Assembly: GCA_029289095.1 (NCBI GenBank)
Contig: JARFUG010000021.1
Location: 1-43,142, forward strand
Source of the DNA: Desulfuromonadales bacterium
GTDB taxonomy: Bacteria > Desulfobacterota > Desulfuromonadia > Desulfuromonadales > JACZKF01
DNA: 43,142 bases
Direction of reading: 5' to 3'
Shown here: positions 6,230 to 16,042 of the stretch, piece after piece
Layout of the letters: each line of letters begins with the position of its first letter
Position numbering within the stretch: the stretch's first letter is position 1
Position numbers and translations under genes: made by a program
Notes under the pieces: generated by a model
What the model was told of the DNA's origin: nothing
Seen by the model: only the letters and a program-made list of their open reading frames with translations
Databases searched by the model: none

Positions 6230-9200
6230 ATGGAAAGCGTTCAGGTGTCCGAAGAAAAAGAGTGCATACGGGTTCGCGGAGCCCGCCAGAACAATCTGAA
6301 GGGGCTCGACCTCGATATTCCGCTGGGAGAGCTGGTCGTCGTAACGGGTGTTTCAGGCTCAGGCAAGTCGTCCCTCGCCTTTGACACCATCTATGCCGAG
6401 GGGCAGCGCCGGTATGTCGAGACGTTCTCCCCCTACGCCCGGCAGTTCCTCGACCGCATGGACAAGCCGCAGGTCGAGCGCATTGAGGGAATCCCCCCCG
6501 CCATCGCCATCGACCAGACGAACCCGGTGCGCACTTCACGCTCCACCGTCGGGACGATGACCGAGCTCAACGACCATCTCAAACTCCTCTTCGCCCGCGC
6601 CGCCCGCCTTTTCTGCAAGGGGTGCGGAGCCGAGGTGCGCCGCGACACCCCGGAGAGCATCGCCGGACGCCTGTTGGAGGACTGGGGCGCACAGCGCGTC
6701 CTGATCGTTTTCCCCGTCACTATCCCCCACAACTTCTCAGCAGACGAGGTCAAAGAACTCCTCGCCAGGCAGGGATACACGCGCATTCACAGCGAAGTCG
6801 GGAAGCATCTCGAAATCGTCCAGGACCGTCTTCGTCTCGACCCTGCCAAACGCCAGCGCCTGTTGGAAAGTCTGGAAGGGGCGCTGAAGGCCGGGCAGGG
6901 GCATGTGAGCGTTTACAGGGCTGAGGGAGGAGTTCCCCGGCGCTTCTCGAGCGCCCTGCACTGCCCCGACTGCGACCTCGCCTATCACGATCCGGCCCCC
7001 CACCTCTTCTCCTTCAACTCTCCCGTCGGAGCCTGCGACACGTGCAGGGGGTTCGGGCGCGTCATCGGCATCGATTACGGCCTCGTCATCCCGGATGAGG
7101 GGAAGACGCTGGCCGAGGGAGCGATCAAGCCGTGGCAGACCGAGAGCAACCGGGAGTGCCAGGACGACTTGGTGAAGTTTGCGAAAAAGCGCGGCGTGCG
7201 CCTCGACGTCCCCTGGCGGGATCTGACCGATGAGGAGCGCCACTGGGTGATCGAGGGGGAAGGGAGCTGGGACGATGGACTCTGGTACGGATGCCGCCGC
7301 TTCTTTGACTGGCTGGAGACGAAGGCCTACAAGATGCACATCCGGGTCCTGCTGTCGCGCTACCGCGCCTACGACATCTGCCCGGCATGCAACGGTGCGC
7401 GCCTGAAGCCCGAAGCGTTGCTGTGGAGCCTTGGGGGGACTGGCTCACAGGGGACTGGCTCCGCAATGCGCCTGTCCCCGATGAATGAGGCGACAGGACA
7501 GGGGACAGAGACAGGACAGGGGACAGGCGCCTTTTCTTCGAAAAGGAGCCAGTCCCCAAGCCGGTCTCTGAACATCCATGAGGTCATGCTTCTGCCCATC
7601 GACCAGTGCCTTGCCTTCTTTGAGGAGTTGCGCCTCCCCGCCCCCCTCGACGAGGCGGCCGACCTGCTTCTCACCGAGATCCGCTCGCGTCTGCGCTACC
7701 TGGTGGAGGTCGGGCTCGGGTATCTCACCCTCGATCGGCAGTCGCGCACCCTCTCCGGGGGAGAGGTGCAGCGCATCAACCTGACGACGGCTCTCGGCAC
7801 GAGCCTGGTCAACACCCTTTTCGTCCTCGACGAGCCGAGCATCGGACTGCACCCCCGGGACATGGAGCGCATCGTCTCGGTGCTGCACAGGCTGCGCGAT
7901 GCCGGAAATTCGCTCCTGGTGGTGGAGCACGACCCCCAGGTCATTCTCGCCGCCGATCGTCTCCTCGATATCGGACCCGGTCCCGGAGAGCGCGGAGGAG
8001 AGATTGTCTTTTTCGGCCCGGCGCAGGACATCCTGAAGGCGCAGGGGTCGCTGACGGGGGATTACCTTTCGGGGAAAAAGCAGGTCGGGACCGCTCTGGC
8101 CGATTATCCGGAGCCGGGCTGGTCGAGGGGGGGCACAAGAGCCGCCGCCCCTACGGGAACTGCCGACACGCTGGAGATCATCGGGGCGGCAGCGAACAAT
8201 TTGAAGCAGATCGACGTCTCCATCCCCCTGAACCGCCTGGTAGTTGTCACGGGGGTCTCGGGAAGCGGCAAGAGCACTCTCATCCAGGACGTCCTCTATC
8301 ACGCCCTCTCCAAGCTCAAGGGGAAACCGGCGGAGATGCCGGGAGCGCACCGGGAGATCCGCGGGTTCGAGGGGGTGCGCGACGTCGTCCTGGTCGACCA
8401 AAGTCCCATCGGACGCACGACGCGCTCCAATCCGGCGAGCTATGTCGGAGCTTTCGACGCCATCCGCAAGATCTTCGCCGCCGACCCCGTGGCGAAGGAG
8501 CGCGGCTACACCGCGGGCGCCTTCAGCTTCAACTCGGGGGCAGGGCGTTGCCCGGCCTGCGGCGGAAACGGCTTCGAGCATGTGGAGATGCAGTTCCTCT
8601 CCGACGTCTACCTGCGCTGCCCCGAATGCGACGGACGACGCTACCGCCCGGAAATCCTGGAAGTAAAGGTCGTCCCCACTGGAGGCGGCCATGGCCGCTC
8701 CATCGCCGAGGTCCTGGAGATGACGGTGGCCGAGGCCTGCGCCTTTTTCGCCGATGCTCCGGAAGTGGTGCGGCACCTCGAACCGCTGGCGGCGGTGGGT
8801 CTCGAGTACCTCAGGCTCGGACAGCCGGTCCCGACCCTCTCAGGGGGAGAGGCCCAGCGCCTCAAACTCGCCGGACACCTGGTCGAGGCGAAATCCGCCA
8901 CCCGCAGTTCCTCCTCACTCCTCACTCCTCATGCCTCACTGTTTTTGCTCGATGAGCCGACGACGGGGCTGCATTTCGACGACATCGCGCGTCTTCTCGG
9001 CGCTTTCCGAAGGCTGCTGGGCGCTGGACACTCCCTGGTCGTCATCGAGCACAACCTCGACGTCATCCGCTGCGCCGACTGGATCATCGACCTCGGCCCC
9101 GAGGGGGGGGACGCCGGGGGGGAGATCGTCTGCGCCGGAACGCCGCAGGAGGTGGCGGCGCATCCGTCGAGCCACACGGGGAGGAGCCTGCGGGAGTATG

Positions 9201-11935
9201 CGGCGCATATGGCAAGCCTTCAAATCCCCCCTCACCCCCCTTTGTCAAAGGGGGGAAATATTCCTTCTCCCCCCTTTGACAAAGGGGGGCCGGGGGGGAT
9301 TTCACCGGGCGAATCGATCACCATCCGCGGCGCCCGGGAGCACAACCTGCGCGACATCGACCTGGAGATTCCCCGGGGGAAATTCACTGTCATCACCGGC
9401 ATCAGCGGCAGCGGAAAGAGCACCGTCGCCTTCGACATCCTCTTCAACGAGGGGCAGAGGCGCTATCTCGAATCGCTCAATGCCTACGCCCGGCAGTTCG
9501 TGCAGCCCGCCGCGCGTCCGGAGGTCGACGCCATCTTCGGCATTCCCCCCACCGTCGCCATCGAGCAGCGCACCAGTCGCGGAGGACGCAAGAGCACGGT
9601 GGCGACGATGACGGAGATCTACCATTTCCTGCGCCTGCTCTTCGTCAAGCTCGGCGTGCAGCACTGCCCGGCGTGCGACATCCCCATCGAGCCACAGAGC
9701 GCCGAGGCGATCCTCGCCCGGGTCATGGGGGAATGGCGGGGACGGCAGGTTGAAATCCTCGCGCCGCTGGTGACGGCGCGCAAGGGATACTACACCGATC
9801 TAGCCAAGTGGGCGGCGGCCAAGGGGTTTTCTCACCTCCGGGTCGACGGCATCGCCACCCCGACAGACGACTGGCCCCGCCTCGACCGTTTCCGGGAACA
9901 CACCATCGAGCTCCCTGTCGCTCGCCTCGGCGTCGCTCCGGAGTCGGAGGAGGAGTTGCGCCGCGTTCTCGCCCTCGCCCTCGATTACGGCAAGGGGATT
10001 GTCATCGTCGCCTCCCCCAAGCGGGTCACCGGGGAGAAGCGACAGAAGGGGGAAACGATCTTCTCCACCCGGCGGGCCTGCCCCGGATGCGGGCTCAGCT
10101 TCTCCGAACCCGATCCGCGCCTCTTCTCGTTCAATTCGAGGCACGGCTGGTGTCCGACCTGCTTCGGAACGGGGGCGCTCCTTGCCGGGTTCGACGCCGA
10201 GCAAACGGGGGAAGAGATCTGGTGGAACGCCTGGTACGAGGGGGAAGAGAAGGTCTGCCCCGACTGCCGGGGGCGGCGTCTGCGTCCCGAGTCCCTCGCG
10301 GTGCTTTTCGATGGACACAGCATCGCCGACCTGACGTCCCTGCCGGTCGAAAGGATCGAGGCCTACTTTCGAGAGCTGACGCTTGCGGGGCGCGCAGCCG
10401 AAGTTTCCCGTGACATCCTGTCCGAGCTGCGCTCGCGCCTCGCCTTCCTGCGGGAGGTGGGGCTCTCGTATCTCTGCCTCGACCGCGCCGCGCCGACTCT
10501 CTCGGGGGGAGAGGCCCAGCGCATCCGCCTGGCGGCCCAGCTCGGCTCCAGCCTGCGGGGGGTCTGCTATATCCTCGACGAACCGACCATCGGGTTGCAT
10601 CCGCGCGACAACCGCATGCTCCTCGACACCCTCGGGAAACTCGAGGGGAAAGGGAACACTATCGTCGTGGTCGAGCACGATGAGGAGACGATCCGCCGCG
10701 CTGAGCACGTCATTGATCTCGGCCCCGGCGCCGGCGTGCGCGGAGGGCATGTCGTCGCCGCCGGGTCGGTCGCCGACCTGATGGCCAACCCCGAATCGGT
10801 CACCGGCCGGCTGCTGGCCCGCCCTCTCATTCACCCCATGACCCGCAGGCGCCCTCCGGGGTTCGGCGCAGCGACTATCGAAGTCGTCGGTGCGACGCGC
10901 CACAACCTGAAGGACCTGCACGTCGCCTTTCCTTTGGGGCGCATGGTGGGGATCAGCGGCGTCTCCGGCAGCGGAAAGAGCACCCTGGTGCGCCACGTTC
11001 TGCACGAAAACCTCAGACGCCTGGTCGGCGCGAGAGGGGGCTCGTCCAAGGACAAGGGAAAGATTCAGGTGCAGGGATGTCGCGAGATCCGGGGGTGGGA
11101 GGAGGTGCGCCGCGTTCTGGAGGTCGACCAGACCCCCATCGGCAAGACTCCGCGTTCATGTCCGGCGACCTACGTCGGCTTCTGGGACGAGATCCGCCGC
11201 CTCTTCGCCGGCACTCCCGAGGCCCGCTTGCGCGGCTACGGACCTGGGCGCTTCTCCTTCAACCTCAAGGAGGGGCGCTGCCCCGAATGCGAGGGCCAGG
11301 GGATCAAAAAGATCGAGATGAGCTTTCTCCCCGACGTGCGCATTCCCTGCGACCTCTGCGCCGGAGCGCGCTTCACCCCGGAGACTCTGGCTGTACGCTA
11401 CAAGGGGAAGACGATCGGTGATGTTCTCGCCATGGACGTTGAGGAGGGGGTCGAGTTCTTCGTCGCGCACCCGAAGATCCATCACGCCTTGAAACTCCTG
11501 CACGACGTCGGCCTCGGCTACCTCACCCTCGGGCAGCCAAGCCCCACCCTCTCGGGAGGGGAAGCCCAGCGCATCAAGCTCGTGACGGAACTGGCGAAGG
11601 AGGGTTCCGCTCGCGGCACGCAGCGCACAGCCGCTCTCTACATTCTCGACGAGCCGACCATCGGGCTACACATGGCCGATGTGGAGAAACTCATCGATGT
11701 TCTTCATCGCCTGACGGAGGGGGGGAATACAGTTCTCGTCATCGAGCACAATCTCGATGTCCTCGCCGAGGCCGACTGGCTCATCGACCTGGGTCCCGAG
11801 GGGGGCGAAGGAGGAGGGAGACTGACCGCCGTCGGCACGCCGGAAGAAATCGCCGCAGGAGGCGAATCCCACACGGCGCGCATTCTCGGTGAGTTTCTGG
11901 CGGCGCGCCGGGAGGAAGTGAGGAGTGAAACGTAA
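6230..11935 (+). CDS. uvrA: Tandem double-length excinuclease ABC subunit UvrA
   Basis: UvrA scans DNA for bulky lesions and loads UvrB in nucleotide-excision repair. Normal UvrA is ~940 residues with two ABC ATPases; this 1901-residue product is two complete UvrAs fused head to tail (about 1-998 and 1027-1901), giving four ATPase modules. Walker A motifs: GVSGSGKSS near 40, GVSGSGKST near 675, GISGSGKST near 1055, GVSGSGKST near 1580. Four LSGGE signatures are each followed by LDEP Walker B motifs. CxxC zinc modules are present in both halves. Known double-length UvrAs occur in other bacteria, so the fusion itself is probably ancestral. Repeat-derived inserts sit at about 401-445, 634-642, 891-903 and 999-1026, all in frame. 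The start ATG lacks a good ribosome-binding site. Confidence 0.95.
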   Translation: MESVQVSEEKECIRVRGARQNNLKGLDLDIPLGELVVVTGVSGSGKSSLAFDTIYAEGQRRYVETFSPYARQFLDRMDKPQVERIEGIPPAIAIDQTNPVRTSRSTVGTMTELNDHLKLLFARAARLFCKGCGAEVRRDTPESIAGRLLEDWGAQRVLIVFPVTIPHNFSADEVKELLARQGYTRIHSEVGKHLEIVQDRLRLDPAKRQRLLESLEGALKAGQGHVSVYRAEGGVPRRFSSALHCPDCDLAYHDPAPHLFSFNSPVGACDTCRGFGRVIGIDYGLVIPDEGKTLAEGAIKPWQTESNRECQDDLVKFAKKRGVRLDVPWRDLTDEERHWVIEGEGSWDDGLWYGCRRFFDWLETKAYKMHIRVLLSRYRAYDICPACNGARLKPEALLWSLGGTGSQGTGSAMRLSPMNEATGQGTETGQGTGAFSSKRSQSPSRSLNIHEVMLLPIDQCLAFFEELRLPAPLDEAADLLLTEIRSRLRYLVEVGLGYLTLDRQSRTLSGGEVQRINLTTALGTSLVNTLFVLDEPSIGLHPRDMERIVSVLHRLRDAGNSLLVVEHDPQVILAADRLLDIGPGPGERGGEIVFFGPAQDILKAQGSLTGDYLSGKKQVGTALADYPEPGWSRGGTRAAAPTGTADTLEIIGAAANNLKQIDVSIPLNRLVVVTGVSGSGKSTLIQDVLYHALSKLKGKPAEMPGAHREIRGFEGVRDVVLVDQSPIGRTTRSNPASYVGAFDAIRKIFAADPVAKERGYTAGAFSFNSGAGRCPACGGNGFEHVEMQFLSDVYLRCPECDGRRYRPEILEVKVVPTGGGHGRSIAEVLEMTVAEACAFFADAPEVVRHLEPLAAVGLEYLRLGQPVPTLSGGEAQRLKLAGHLVEAKSATRSSSSLLTPHASLFLLDEPTTGLHFDDIARLLGAFRRLLGAGHSLVVIEHNLDVIRCADWIIDLGPEGGDAGGEIVCAGTPQEVAAHPSSHTGRSLREYAAHMASLQIPPHPPLSKGGNIPSPPFDKGGPGGISPGESITIRGAREHNLRDIDLEIPRGKFTVITGISGSGKSTVAFDILFNEGQRRYLESLNAYARQFVQPAARPEVDAIFGIPPTVAIEQRTSRGGRKSTVATMTEIYHFLRLLFVKLGVQHCPACDIPIEPQSAEAILARVMGEWRGRQVEILAPLVTARKGYYTDLAKWAAAKGFSHLRVDGIATPTDDWPRLDRFREHTIELPVARLGVAPESEEELRRVLALALDYGKGIVIVASPKRVTGEKRQKGETIFSTRRACPGCGLSFSEPDPRLFSFNSRHGWCPTCFGTGALLAGFDAEQTGEEIWWNAWYEGEEKVCPDCRGRRLRPESLAVLFDGHSIADLTSLPVERIEAYFRELTLAGRAAEVSRDILSELRSRLAFLREVGLSYLCLDRAAPTLSGGEAQRIRLAAQLGSSLRGVCYILDEPTIGLHPRDNRMLLDTLGKLEGKGNTIVVVEHDEETIRRAEHVIDLGPGAGVRGGHVVAAGSVADLMANPESVTGRLLARPLIHPMTRRRPPGFGAATIEVVGATRHNLKDLHVAFPLGRMVGISGVSGSGKSTLVRHVLHENLRRLVGARGGSSKDKGKIQVQGCREIRGWEEVRRVLEVDQTPIGKTPRSCPATYVGFWDEIRRLFAGTPEARLRGYGPGRFSFNLKEGRCPECEGQGIKKIEMSFLPDVRIPCDLCAGARFTPETLAVRYKGKTIGDVLAMDVEEGVEFFVAHPKIHHALKLLHDVGLGYLTLGQPSPTLSGGEAQRIKLVTELAKEGSARGTQRTAALYILDEPTIGLHMADVEKLIDVLHRLTEGGNTVLVIEHNLDVLAEADWLIDLGPEGGEGGGRLTAVGTPEEIAAGGESHTARILGEFLAARREEVRSET
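7450..7557. repeat. Nested inverted-repeat (BIME-like) insertion inside uvrA
   Basis: Outer arms GGGGACTGGCTCC (7450-7462) and GGAGCCAGTCCCC (7545-7557), 13/13 complementary; inner arms GCGCCTGTCCCC (7468-7479) and GGGGACAGGCGC (7519-7530), 12/12 complementary. The element is 108 bp, divisible by three, and encodes a Gly/Ser/Thr/Gln-rich stretch between ARLKPEAL and SLNIHEV, which are normally close together in UvrA. GGGGACAG/CTGTCCCC motifs recur in the element at 22959-23153. Confidence 0.88.
8126..8162. repeat. Repeat-like linker in uvrA ([13 protein letters not shown])
   Basis: A GC-rich stretch, GGGGGGCACAAGAGCCG followed by CCGCCCCTACGGG, encodes [13 protein letters not shown] between ATPase modules 1 and 2. 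It resembles dispersed GGGCACAAGA..CCCCTACG repeats seen in other bacterial genomes (from memory, not checked). There is no second copy in this window. Confidence 0.4.
8911..8938. repeat. Heptamer array CTCCTCA inside the uvrA ATPase
   Basis: Three perfect CTCCTCA units and one TGCCTCA (28 bp) lie within the coding frame between the LSGGE signature and the Walker B LLDEP of ATPase module 2. They encode a Ser/Leu/Thr/Pro patch where family members have only a short linker. Same unit as the intergenic arrays at 82, 20415 and 39911. Confidence 0.88.
9225..9300. repeat. Paired C6/G6 palindromes inside uvrA between the two UvrA halves
   Basis: Two 21-bp palindromes, 9235-9255 and 9269-9289, each C6-TTTG-N-CAAA-G6, followed by CCGGGGGGGATTTC. 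They encode PPLSKGG...PPFDKGG...GGISPG exactly at the junction of the two UvrA copies. The reading frame is intact on both sides. Confidence 0.9.
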
Positions 11936-11955
11936 AATCTTTAGGAGGCCTACGC

Positions 11956-11988
11956 TTTTACTCCTCACTCTCACCCCTCACTTCTCAC
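11956..11988. repeat. Degenerate heptamer array after uvrA
   Basis: CTCCTCA, CTCTCA, CCCCTCA and CTTCTCA units follow the uvrA stop. The last uvrA codons (GAGGAAGTGAGGAGTGAAACG) are themselves in the complementary heptamer pattern, so the C-terminal tail may derive from the repeat. No intrinsic terminator is evident between the convergent genes. Confidence 0.6.
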
Positions 11989-12003
11989 GAATTTGGAAAG
12001 CCG

Positions 12004-12375
12004 TCACCCCGCTCCGGAATCGACGACGACTCCACGCGTTTCGACATCGAAAATCGTCATGAGATTCTCAGGGGTGAAGCGGCATACCTTCTCGTCTTTT
12101 CCGGGACGATTCCAGACGAGCACCTCTCCTTCCCGGCGATTCTCCCGCCGCACCCGGTCGGGGAAGTGGTTGTGCAGTTCCTGCCACATCTGCTCGGTGT
12201 CCAGGAGTTGGAATCCCTCCAGCCATTTGATCCCCTCCTCTTTCGCCAGGCGCTCCTCAAAGCGGTCAAGAAGCTCGAAATCGACGAAGTCGTGCTCCCG
12301 GCGCCACCATTTGATAAAGGTGTGATCGGCGCCTCGGCGATTATCCAGCTCATGCCTGATATCCCTGCTTTCCAT
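12004..12375 (-). CDS. Hypothetical protein downstream of pcm
   Basis: A 123-residue, charged soluble protein with no signal peptide or membrane segment. It is rich in aromatic residues (FIKWWRREHDF near 20-30, WLEGFQLL near 52-59) and ends in a small beta-like segment, TIFDVETRGVVVDSG. I do not recognise the family. It follows pcm on the same strand by 36 nt and has a strong ribosome-binding site (AAAGGAGG about 5 nt before ATG), so it is very likely the second gene of that transcript. Function unknown. Confidence 0.7.
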   Translation of the reverse strand: MESRDIRHELDNRRGADHTFIKWWRREHDFVDFELLDRFEERLAKEEGIKWLEGFQLLDTEQMWQELHNHFPDRVRRENRREGEVLVWNRPGKDEKVCRFTPENLMTIFDVETRGVVVDSGAG

Positions 12376-12411
12376 GGTTCCTCCTTTCGTAGTCGACGGA
12401 AGTCCCGGTTC

Positions 12412-13086
12412 TCATTCCTCCGTCTTTTTGCCGTACCCTCCGGTCAGAGGGACGAAGGCGACGCCCAGCACATCCCGTGTGACGATTTCGCCCGAATCGT
12501 CCTTCTCCAGCATCAGAAGCTCCTGTCCCATGGAGAAGGCGCCGACCGGGATCACCAGGCGCGCACGGATTTTTAGCTGCGCGATGAGAGGGGGGGGAAC
12601 GTGCGGCGCTGCGGCGGTGACGATGATCCCGTCATAGGGGGCATGTTCCGGCCACCCCTCGTAGCCGTCGCTGCTGCGCACCTCGATATTGCCGTACCCG
12701 AGGCGTTCGAAGCGGCGAACAACACGATCAGCCAGATCCGCGACAATCTCGATGCTGTAGACCTTCTTCACCAGGCGCGACAGAATGGCGGCCTGGTATC
12801 CTGATCCCGTCCCGATCTCCAGGATGACATCGTCAGGTTCAGGCACGAGCAGATCGGTCATCAGGGCCACGATGAAGGGCTGAGAAATCGTCTGTCCGTC
12901 CTCGATGGGGAGCGCCCGGTTCTCGTAGGCCGCCCCGCGCAGGTGAGAAGGAACGAACTCCTCCCGCGGCACTTCGTCCAGCGCCGCCATCACGCGTGCG
13001 TCCGGCGCCTCTTTGCCCGTTACCGAACGGACATATCGCCAGTCGCTCCGGATCGCTTCGAGCATCTGGAGTTTTGCCTGGAGCAT
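12412..13086 (-). CDS. pcm: Protein-L-isoaspartate O-methyltransferase
   Basis: Repairs age-damaged proteins by methylating isoaspartyl residues with S-adenosylmethionine in the cytoplasm. The 224-residue sequence carries the family motifs in order: LPIEDGQTISQP (around 60), the SAM-binding loop EIGTGSGYQAAILSRL (around 90), acidic SIEI, the catalytic-region strand DGIIVTAAAP and the closing VAFVPLTGGYG. Length is standard. An in-frame TTG two codons upstream would put the GGAGAG only 1 nt away, so the ATG at 13086 with about 7-nt spacing is preferred. A 123-residue hypothetical gene follows in the same direction. Confidence 0.95.
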   Translation of the reverse strand: MLQAKLQMLEAIRSDWRYVRSVTGKEAPDARVMAALDEVPREEFVPSHLRGAAYENRALPIEDGQTISQPFIVALMTDLLVPEPDDVILEIGTGSGYQAAILSRLVKKVYSIEIVADLADRVVRRFERLGYGNIEVRSSDGYEGWPEHAPYDGIIVTAAAPHVPPPLIAQLKIRARLVIPVGAFSMGQELLMLEKDDSGEIVTRDVLGVAFVPLTGGYGKKTEE

Positions 13087-13271
13087 CGCCAATCTCTCCC
13101 TCTTATCTCCAGTTTATCTCCCCCCCATAAAGGCGCAACCCTTTGAAATAGTAAGAAAGTGCCAAATCCAGACCTTAATTATAAGCATTTACTCATTCTG
13201 CCGTTGGCTTTCACTAAAGGAGCAGTTAAAATTGTGCCACTTTCAAGAGCCTGGCTTGATGGAGGATCTGC

Positions 13272-14456
13272 ATGAATGACGATCAGAAACAGGCGGAAGA
13301 GAAGGCGTTCAAAAAACTTCTGGACAACCCCGACTGTCTCCAGGGAGTCCTCGACACCATCGTCTGCGGAGTGGTCGCCGTCGACCTCCAGGGGCGCGTC
13401 ACCTATTCCAACAACAGCGCCAGGCGCATTATGGGGCTCTCCCGGGACGCTCTCATCGGTCAGCACTTCGACAACCCGCATCTGCGGCTCCTGGCGGAGG
13501 ACGAAAAGTCTCTGCATCCCGGCGAGTACCCCTTGAACCGGGTGCTGAGCGGAGAGACGGTCCGAGGTGAAATCTACACCCTCGAGAATGCCGAGAAGGA
13601 GAAACTGCACATCCAGTTGAACGCTCTTCCCCTGTACGATGAGGGAGGAGAGATCTCCGGCGCAGTCGCCGACTTCTTCGACGTCACGGTCGCCAAAGAG
13701 TCCGAGCGGGTGCTGCGCCGGGCCAAAGCCGATGCCGAAGAGGCGAGTCAGGCCAAAAGCCGTTTTCTCGCCACAGTCAGCCACGAAATCCGCACCCCCA
13801 TGACGGTCTTCATGGGAATGGTCGAGCTCGCGCTTGCCGGAGAGCTTTCTCCCGAGCAGAGGCGCTACCTCGAGACCGCCCTCTCATCTGCCGACTCCCT
13901 GCTGCTGCTCATCGAAGAAATCCTTCAATTCTCCGAACTGGAAGCCGACACCCTTGTCCTGACGCTGGAGAGATTCGATCTTTCCCGGTCTATCCGCGAG
14001 GTGCTCGCACCTTTCCAGGAGCAGGTCCACCGCAAGGGACTCGAGCTGCGTCTGAGCCTGGCGCCCGATCTTCCCAAGCGGGTCACCGCAGATGAGCGCC
14101 ACCTGCAGTGCATTCTGCGCAACCTTGTGGAGAACGCCGTGAAGTTCACCTCCGAAGGATGGGTGGAGGTGGAGATCTCTTTGTGTCCCAACTGTCTTCC
14201 CGAAAAAGAGTCGATCCGCTTCACGGTGCGCGACAGCGGCATCGGCATCGATTCGGACAAGATCGATCTTCTCTTTCGTCCCTTCACCCAGCTCGACGCC
14301 ACCTCCACCCGCTCCTTCGACGGCGCCGGACTCGGTCTGGCCATCTGCAAGGGGCTGGTCGAGAAAATGGGGGGAGAGATCCGGGCCTCTTCAAATTCCG
14401 GTCCGGGGAGCACGTTTTCTTTCTATCTCCCCCTGGAAGCCGAAAGGCCTTCTTGA
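13272..14456 (+). CDS. Cytoplasmic PAS-domain sensor histidine kinase
   Basis: A 394-residue soluble histidine kinase. A PAS domain (about 20-140) begins VLDTIVCGVVAVDLQGRVTYSNNSA and ends at the coiled DVTVAKESERVLRRAKADAEEASQAKS linker. HisKA holds the phospho-accepting His in SHEIRTPM (about 174). The HATPase domain has N box NLVENAVKF, G1 DSGIGID and G2 GAGLGLAI. There is no transmembrane segment, receiver domain or adjacent response regulator, so it is an orphan kinase sensing a cytoplasmic signal. The domain order matches hybrid kinases that have lost the receiver. The ribosome-binding site GGAGGATCTGC precedes ATG. Ligand and partner are unknown. Confidence 0.9.
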   Translation: MNDDQKQAEEKAFKKLLDNPDCLQGVLDTIVCGVVAVDLQGRVTYSNNSARRIMGLSRDALIGQHFDNPHLRLLAEDEKSLHPGEYPLNRVLSGETVRGEIYTLENAEKEKLHIQLNALPLYDEGGEISGAVADFFDVTVAKESERVLRRAKADAEEASQAKSRFLATVSHEIRTPMTVFMGMVELALAGELSPEQRRYLETALSSADSLLLLIEEILQFSELEADTLVLTLERFDLSRSIREVLAPFQEQVHRKGLELRLSLAPDLPKRVTADERHLQCILRNLVENAVKFTSEGWVEVEISLCPNCLPEKESIRFTVRDSGIGIDSDKIDLLFRPFTQLDATSTRSFDGAGLGLAICKGLVEKMGGEIRASSNSGPGSTFSFYLPLEAERPS

Positions 14457-14462
14457 CATTCC

Positions 14463-14509
14463 GCTTCGCGAAGCTAGCTTTAATCAAAGCTGTACAGTAA
14501 AAATACAAT
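14463..14509 (+). promoter_or_regulatory. Promoter region with two palindromes before the DUF2231 gene
   Basis: A good -10 TACAAT (14504-14509) with a weak -35 TTAATC (14480-14485), preceded by palindromes GCTTCGCGAAGC (14463-14474) and AGCTTT-AATC-AAAGCT (14476-14491). The second overlaps the -35 and is a candidate operator. Confidence 0.4.
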
Positions 14510-14533
14510 GAGAGCTTTCGGGAGGATTCCTTC

Positions 14534-14992
14534 ATGGCGCCAGAACATCCAGGCGGGGTTCGAAGCACGGCATCGATCGGCGGACACCCCCTGCACCCGA
14601 TGGGGATCCCCATCCCGATCACACTTCTGCTCCTCCTTCCCTTCTCGGACCTCGCCTTCGGAATCACCCGCGACCTCTTCTGGGCGCGGGCGTCCTGGTG
14701 GCTCGTCGTCCTGGGATTCATCTCGGGCGCCGTTTCCGCCGGGGTCGGTCTCGTCGACTTCATCACGGTGCGACGGGTGCGTGAACAGATGGCCGGATGG
14801 CTCCACGTCGGCGCGGCCACTCTCGCCCTGCTCTTCACCTTCTGGAACATCCTGGTGCGCTGGGACGATACGGCCGGAGCGATCTACCCCTGGGGGGTGA
14901 TCCTCTCCATCCTCGCTGCGGCCCTCGTCGGCGTCGCCGGCTGGTACGGCGGCGAACTCGTCTACCGGCACAAGATCGGCGTTGCCGATTAG
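14534..14992 (+). CDS. DUF2231-family membrane protein
   Basis: A 152-residue inner-membrane protein with four predicted helices: 21-38 (IPIPITLLLLLPFSDLAF), 52-75, about 93-110 and 120-140. The starting motif HPLHPMGIPIPI with its paired histidines is the hallmark of DUF2231, a family of small membrane proteins sometimes linked to heme or metal-containing partners; no function is established. The ribosome-binding site GGGAGGATTCCTTC precedes the ATG. It stands alone between the histidine kinase and a minus-strand gene. Confidence 0.82.
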   Translation: MAPEHPGGVRSTASIGGHPLHPMGIPIPITLLLLLPFSDLAFGITRDLFWARASWWLVVLGFISGAVSAGVGLVDFITVRRVREQMAGWLHVGAATLALLFTFWNILVRWDDTAGAIYPWGVILSILAAALVGVAGWYGGELVYRHKIGVAD

Positions 14993-15005
14993 CTCCCCTC
15001 CCCCC

Positions 15006-15386
15006 TCAATCTGCCGGGAAAGCGATAGTGCTCAGCAGGGCGTTCTCCGCCTGCCGCGAATCGAGACGCGTATGCTGAACGACGATAGGGATATCCGATT
15101 CGATGATCGAGGCGTAATCAGTGTCTCTCGGTATCGTTTCCGGGTCGTCAAGATCGTTGAAGCGCAGATGCACCGTGCGCCGCGCCGGAACGGTGATGCG
15201 GTAAGGGCCCGCCGGCTCGCGGTCTTCGAAATATATGCTGATCTCGATGTGCGCCACATCATTGCTGGTATTGAGCAGGCATGCCGTTTCATGACTGGTC
15301 ATTTGTGGTTCCGGTCCGTGGCTCTCCCCTGGGATGTATCCCTCCGGGATGGCCCATAGCCGGCGCCCTGTCGCTTTTCCCTTCAT
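15006..15386 (-). CDS. Sensory rhodopsin transducer (ASRT) family protein
   Basis: A 126-residue soluble beta-sandwich protein of the Anabaena sensory rhodopsin transducer family (PF07100). The family pattern is continuous: GRRLWAIPEGYIP, SHETACLLNTS, HIEISIYFEDREP, GPYRITVPARRTVHLRFNDL and TDYASIIESDIPIVVQHTRLD. In Anabaena the tetramer couples a photoreceptor to gene expression, but most homologues occur without a rhodopsin, and none is seen here. A small-ligand or sugar-binding, or regulatory, role is therefore more likely (inference). The start at 15386 has AAAGGGGCGG directly upstream; an ATG 7 codons earlier has none. Tail-to-tail with the DUF2231 gene, only 13 bp apart. Confidence 0.88.
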   Translation of the reverse strand: MKGKATGRRLWAIPEGYIPGESHGPEPQMTSHETACLLNTSNDVAHIEISIYFEDREPAGPYRITVPARRTVHLRFNDLDDPETIPRDTDYASIIESDIPIVVQHTRLDSRQAENALLSTIAFPAD

Positions 15387-15496
15387 TTTCCGCCCCTTTC
15401 TTGTCATTCCGTCTGAAGACCTGCTTTAAACCTGAATCTGTGAGATTGATTTATCAAATTCACGACCATTTTGCAGAACAATACCACAAGAAGCTT

Positions 15497-15525
15497 CTCC
15501 TCACTCCTGACCCCTCACTCCTCAC
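15497..15525. repeat. Heptamer array CTCCTCA (4 units)
   Basis: CTCCTCA, CTCCTGA, CCCCTCA, CTCCTCA plus C, followed by GAATTCAGGT. The same downstream flank (C-GRATTCAGGT) follows the array at 16078, so the repeat unit appears to extend beyond the heptamers. Confidence 0.85.
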
Positions 15526-15616
15526 GAATTCAGGTTAAAGGTACTCTAAGACGCTCCGAAGCGATGTCAACCAGAGATCACGTCCGCATAAAAATTTGAG
15601 CTCTTTAATTATTGTG

Positions 15617-15644
15617 TTGCCAAAGCGGAAAAACGCGATAGAGT
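15617..15644 (+). promoter_or_regulatory. Possible promoter for the DUF3135 gene
   Basis: TTGCCA (15617-15622), 16-bp spacer, TAGAGT (15639-15644); predicted start near 15651, shortly before the ribosome-binding site. Confidence 0.35.
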
Positions 15645-15667
15645 GGGAGAAGAAAGGAGGGAGCTGT

Positions 15668-16015
15668 ATGGAGCGTCACGATCCCATGGACGACATCGCC
15701 CGTCTCGGCGAACTGCATGCTAGCGATCCCGAGGCTTTCGAAAGGCTGCGGAAACGGATTATCGACGAGGCCATCCAGAGTTTTCCGGAGGAGCACCGCG
15801 CCCGCGCCTTCGGTCTTCAGTTCCGGATCGATCAGGAGCTGAGCCTCTGCAAAGACCCGATCTCCCGGATGAACCGCATGGTGGAGATCTTCTGGGAAGG
15901 CGTTCAGCAATTCGAGGCAGCCATCCGTGATCCGGAAACCTTTGCGGAGGGGAAAAAGCGCAAGACTCCCGGGGAAGTCATCTCATTGGACGCCCGGAAG
16001 AAATCACTGCACTGA
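15668..16015 (+). CDS. DUF3135-family protein
   Basis: A 115-residue, alpha-helical, charged cytosolic protein matching the DUF3135 pattern: an N-terminal LHASDPEAFERLRKRIIDEAI helix, then AFGLQFRIDQELSLCKDPISRMNRMVEIFWEGVQQFEAAI. The family is common in proteobacteria and has no assigned function. The start at 15668 was chosen for the AAAGGAGGG seven bases upstream; a longer in-frame reading has no such site. Monocistronic, with a clean terminator 28 bp after the stop. Confidence 0.8.
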   Translation: MERHDPMDDIARLGELHASDPEAFERLRKRIIDEAIQSFPEEHRARAFGLQFRIDQELSLCKDPISRMNRMVEIFWEGVQQFEAAIRDPETFAEGKKRKTPGEVISLDARKKSLH

Positions 16016-16042
16016 AGCTCTTCTCGCAAGCGCAAGACAACA

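Noticed and set aside
8911-8938. Heptamer arrays as possible CRISPR
   Set aside because: Units are 7 bp with no spacers and occur as tandem blocks; no cas genes anywhere in the window.
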